Assembly (NCBI GenBank): GCA_945870115.1
Contig: CAMBRH010000155.1
Location: forward strand, 1-7,914
Reading direction: 5' to 3'
DNA: 7,914 bases
Source of the DNA: Chitinophaga pinensis
GTDB taxonomy: Bacteria; Bacteroidota; Bacteroidia; Flavobacteriales_D; Crocinitomicaceae
This document shows, in pieces, positions 6,658 to 7,914 of the stretch. Numbering within the stretch: the stretch's first letter is position 1; every line of letters begins with the position of its first letter. The position numbers were made by a program, and so were the translations under genes. A model generated the notes under the pieces. The model searched no databases. It was not told the origin of the DNA and saw nothing but the letters and a program-made list of their open reading frames with translations.

Positions 6658-7512
6658 ATGAAAACAGAAAAAATCATTACACCGTTTAACGGTTATTTAG
6701 CCGTTGTCATTCTATTAATAAGCGCAGTATTAATAGCTTTTGGCTTTAGCTCAAACAACAACGTCTTAGGAATTGCACTAATACCAGTACTAATTATTAT
6801 TACGAAAGGCCTAATTGTCGTAAGTCCGAATAGCTCAAAAATCCTTTTATTGTTCGGAGATTATAAAGGGAGCGTAAAACAAAACGGTTTGTTTTGGATT
6901 AACCCACTATACACAAGAACAAGTTTGTCCTTACGAGCAAGAAACTTTGAGAGTGAGAAAATTAAAGTAAACGACAAAATGGGAAATCCAATTATGATTA
7001 GCGTTATTTTAGTTTGGAAAGTTAAGGACACGTTTAAAGCTACGTTTGAAGTAGATAATTACGAAAACTTTATAAGAATTCAAACGGATTCAGCAGTTAG
7101 AAAACTTGCGGGTTCATTTCCATATGATCATTTTGAAGATGAAAAAGCTACAGTAACCTTAAGCACAAATTTTGATGATGTAAATAAAGCACTTGAACGC
7201 GAAGTCACCGAGCGTCTGGAAATTGCCGGAATAGAAGTAGTCGAGTCAAGAATAGGATATTTAGCTTATGCTCCTGAAATTGCTCATTCAATGTTAAGAA
7301 GACAACAAGCGTCGGCTGTTGTCGCAGCTCGTCATAAAATTGTTGAAGGTGCTGTCGGCATGGTAGAAAGCGCTTTAAAACTTTTAGCAGATAAAGAAAT
7401 TATTGAGTTTGATGAAGATAGAAAAGCGGCAATGGTCAGCAATTTAATGGTTGTCCTTTGTGGTGATAGTGAGACGAAACCTGTAATAAATACGGGAACT
7501 TTAAATCAATAA
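6658..7512 (+). CDS. SPFH/band-7 domain membrane protein
   Basis: The 284-residue protein has two hydrophobic segments near 12-30 and 35-55, then an SPFH (stomatin/prohibitin/flotillin/HflK-like) domain over roughly 50-225. Landmarks are IVVSPNSSKILLLFGDYKGS (53-72), NGLFWINPLY (76-85), the internal strand MISVILVWKV (113-122) and a helical end with ALEREVTERLEIAGIEVVES (178-197), then LAYAPEIAHSMLRRQQA (202-218) and ARHKIVEGAVGMVESALKLL (224-243). Proteins of this class form membrane-associated oligomeric scaffolds. The specific partner here is unknown, and no NfeD-type protease neighbour is present. It is the first gene of an operon with the downstream ribbon-helix-helix gene, which starts 3 bases after its stop. 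Its DNA is visibly richer in G and C than comEC, which with the flanking repeats suggests acquisition by transfer. The ATG at 6658 fits the promoter. Confidence 0.88.
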   Translation: MKTEKIITPFNGYLAVVILLISAVLIAFGFSSNNNVLGIALIPVLIIITKGLIVVSPNSSKILLLFGDYKGSVKQNGLFWINPLYTRTSLSLRARNFESEKIKVNDKMGNPIMISVILVWKVKDTFKATFEVDNYENFIRIQTDSAVRKLAGSFPYDHFEDEKATVTLSTNFDDVNKALEREVTERLEIAGIEVVESRIGYLAYAPEIAHSMLRRQQASAVVAARHKIVEGAVGMVESALKLLADKEIIEFDEDRKAAMVSNLMVVLCGDSETKPVINTGTLNQ

Positions 7513-7515
7513 TGG

Positions 7516-7686
7516 ATGTCTGAAAAAAAGTCATTTGCATTAAGAATAGATTCAGAAACTATGAAAGCCATTGAAAAATGGGCTGCTGATGAATTTCGTA
7601 GTGTCAATGGTCAAATTGAATGGATGCTTAATAACAGTCTTAAAGAAGCGAAAAGAATTAAAGTAAAAACTGTCGTAAAGAAATAG
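7516..7686 (+). CDS. Arc family ribbon-helix-helix DNA-binding protein
   Basis: This 56-residue gene starts at ATG 7516, three bases after the SPFH stop, and ends at TAG 7684-7686. KKSFALRI (4-11) supplies the short DNA-contacting beta strand. ETMKAIEKWAADEF (14-27) and VNGQIEWMLNNSLKEA (30-45) are the two helices, and the helix link RSVNGQI closely resembles RSVNSEI of phage P22 Arc. The C-terminus is basic (KRIKVKTVVKK). Such proteins dimerise and insert a two-stranded sheet into the major groove, often as tetramers on paired sites about 11 bp apart. Because the operon's own promoter carries just such a pair, autorepression is the simplest role. It is unusually coupled to a membrane scaffold gene rather than a toxin. 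A shadow frame on the opposite strand is not supported. Confidence 0.85.
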   Translation: MSEKKSFALRIDSETMKAIEKWAADEFRSVNGQIEWMLNNSLKEAKRIKVKTVVKK

Positions 7687-7695
7687 TGTCCGAAT

Positions 7696-7770
7696 GTTAT
7701 AGGAAAGAAAAGGGCTTTGTCTTACGGAATTTTTGTCGGAGGAAAGTCCGTCCAACGGCTTACCTATAAC
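7696..7770. repeat. 75-bp segment bounded by inverted GTTATAGG/CCTATAAC repeats
   Basis: The left end reads GTTATAGGAAAG (7696-7707) and the right end CTTACCTATAAC (7759-7770); these are inverted repeats matching at 11 of 12 positions. Inside are smaller pairings, including CGGA-GGAAAG-TCCG (7737-7750). The segment follows the ribbon-helix-helix stop by 9 bases, and its right end is also the right inverted repeat of the whole module. A GTGTCCG copy just before it (7686-7692) repeats the one at 6536-6542. It could be an element end, a recombination site or a folded 3' end of the transcript. There is no T-tract of a standard terminator. Confidence 0.55.
7754..7770 (-). repeat. Right 17-bp inverted repeat of the SPFH-RHH module
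   Basis: Read on the minus strand this is GTTATAGGTAAGCCGTT, the partner of 6500-6516 with two mismatches. Together the copies define a unit of about 1.27 kb holding only the operon and its control region, with no transposase. Confidence 0.7.
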
Positions 7771-7810
7771 TAATTAGCGTTTTATTCCTTGTTTTTACAC
7801 ACAAATTTAG

Positions 7811-7818
7811 CAAAAATA
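7811..7818 (-). promoter_or_regulatory. Possible minus-strand -7 element without an obvious gene
   Basis: On the minus strand this reads TATTTTTG, an exact TAnnTTTG match, with a TTTG 22 bases upstream. No minus-strand gene follows that I can support. If active, it would transcribe into the 7696-7770 segment and antisense to the ribbon-helix-helix gene. The site is weak evidence in AT-rich DNA. Confidence 0.3.
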
Positions 7819-7843
7819 CGATACTTTGCAAGTTTTGTAACAA

Positions 7844-7914
7844 ATGATTAGGAAGCAAATAAAAATAAGGTATAAAACCAAGTTGAACGGAGCCTTTTTA
7901 TCATATAAAGTGAT
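7844..7914 (+). CDS. Possible start of a further gene, cut by the window edge
   Basis: An ATG at 7844 opens a frame that stays open to the end of the window, reading MIRKQIKIRYKTKLNGAFLS and on to YKV. The segment is basic and gives no recognisable domain. A frame of 23 codons can be open by chance, so this is only a candidate. A TACTTTG box at 7822-7828 is one base short of the -7 consensus. Confidence 0.3.
   Translation, partial: MIRKQIKIRYKTKLNGAFLSYKV

Noticed and set aside
7738..7750. GGAGGAAAGTCCG resembles the conserved 5' motif of bacterial RNase P RNA
   Set aside because: RNase P RNA is about 300-400 nt with further conserved blocks, and both flanks here are occupied by a protein gene and AT-rich spacer without them. 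The match is best read as chance within a small hairpin.
7552..7755. 67-codon minus-strand frame
   Set aside because: It is antisense to the well-supported ribbon-helix-helix gene and the repeat segment, and its product looks like a low-complexity aromatic shadow.

Overview
The window looks like a chromosomal segment of a member of the Bacteroidota, probably a flavobacterium. The DNA is very AT-rich. The protein families are typical of that phylum: a divergent polysaccharide deacetylase paired with a GSCFA protein, and a ComEC without a metallo-beta-lactamase tail. Promoters resemble the phylum's TTG...TAnnTTTG pattern, and Shine-Dalgarno sites are generally absent. The species cannot be named from the sequence.

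Left part (1-5838), ordinary chromosomal genes. The window opens inside the last 30 codons of a RelE/ParE-type toxin. Next come two overlapping plus-strand genes, a polysaccharide deacetylase family protein (164-1456) and a GSCFA domain protein (1446-2396), probably one two-gene envelope-glycan unit. Two minus-strand genes converge on them: a lipoprotein (2942-3784) and a small secreted protein (2406-2909), probably co-transcribed. Divergent from these is comEC (3874-5838), which appears to start at TTG and encodes the inner-membrane DNA uptake channel.

Right part (5843-7914), accessory-looking DNA. It holds a 64-residue membrane protein, a 47-codon 5' fragment of a RibD-C/dihydrofolate-reductase-like gene (6107-6250) that stops where the family normally continues, and a long hairpin-forming element (6377-6504) that resembles integron attC sites in layout but not clearly in core sequence. 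After these comes a module bounded by 17-bp inverted repeats (6500-6516 and 7754-7770, 15/17 identical). The module carries its own promoter, two TGATATCA palindromes 11 bp apart over the expected transcription start, an SPFH/band-7 membrane protein and an Arc-like ribbon-helix-helix DNA-binding protein. A repeat-bounded segment follows, then possibly the start of another gene at the right edge.

How it fits together: the most interesting part is 6377-7770. I infer a mobile or cassette-like unit in which the ribbon-helix-helix protein represses its own operon through the twin palindromes, while the SPFH protein acts at the membrane. No hallmark defence, CRISPR or transposase gene is visible, and no claim of a wholly new system can be proved from the sequence alone.
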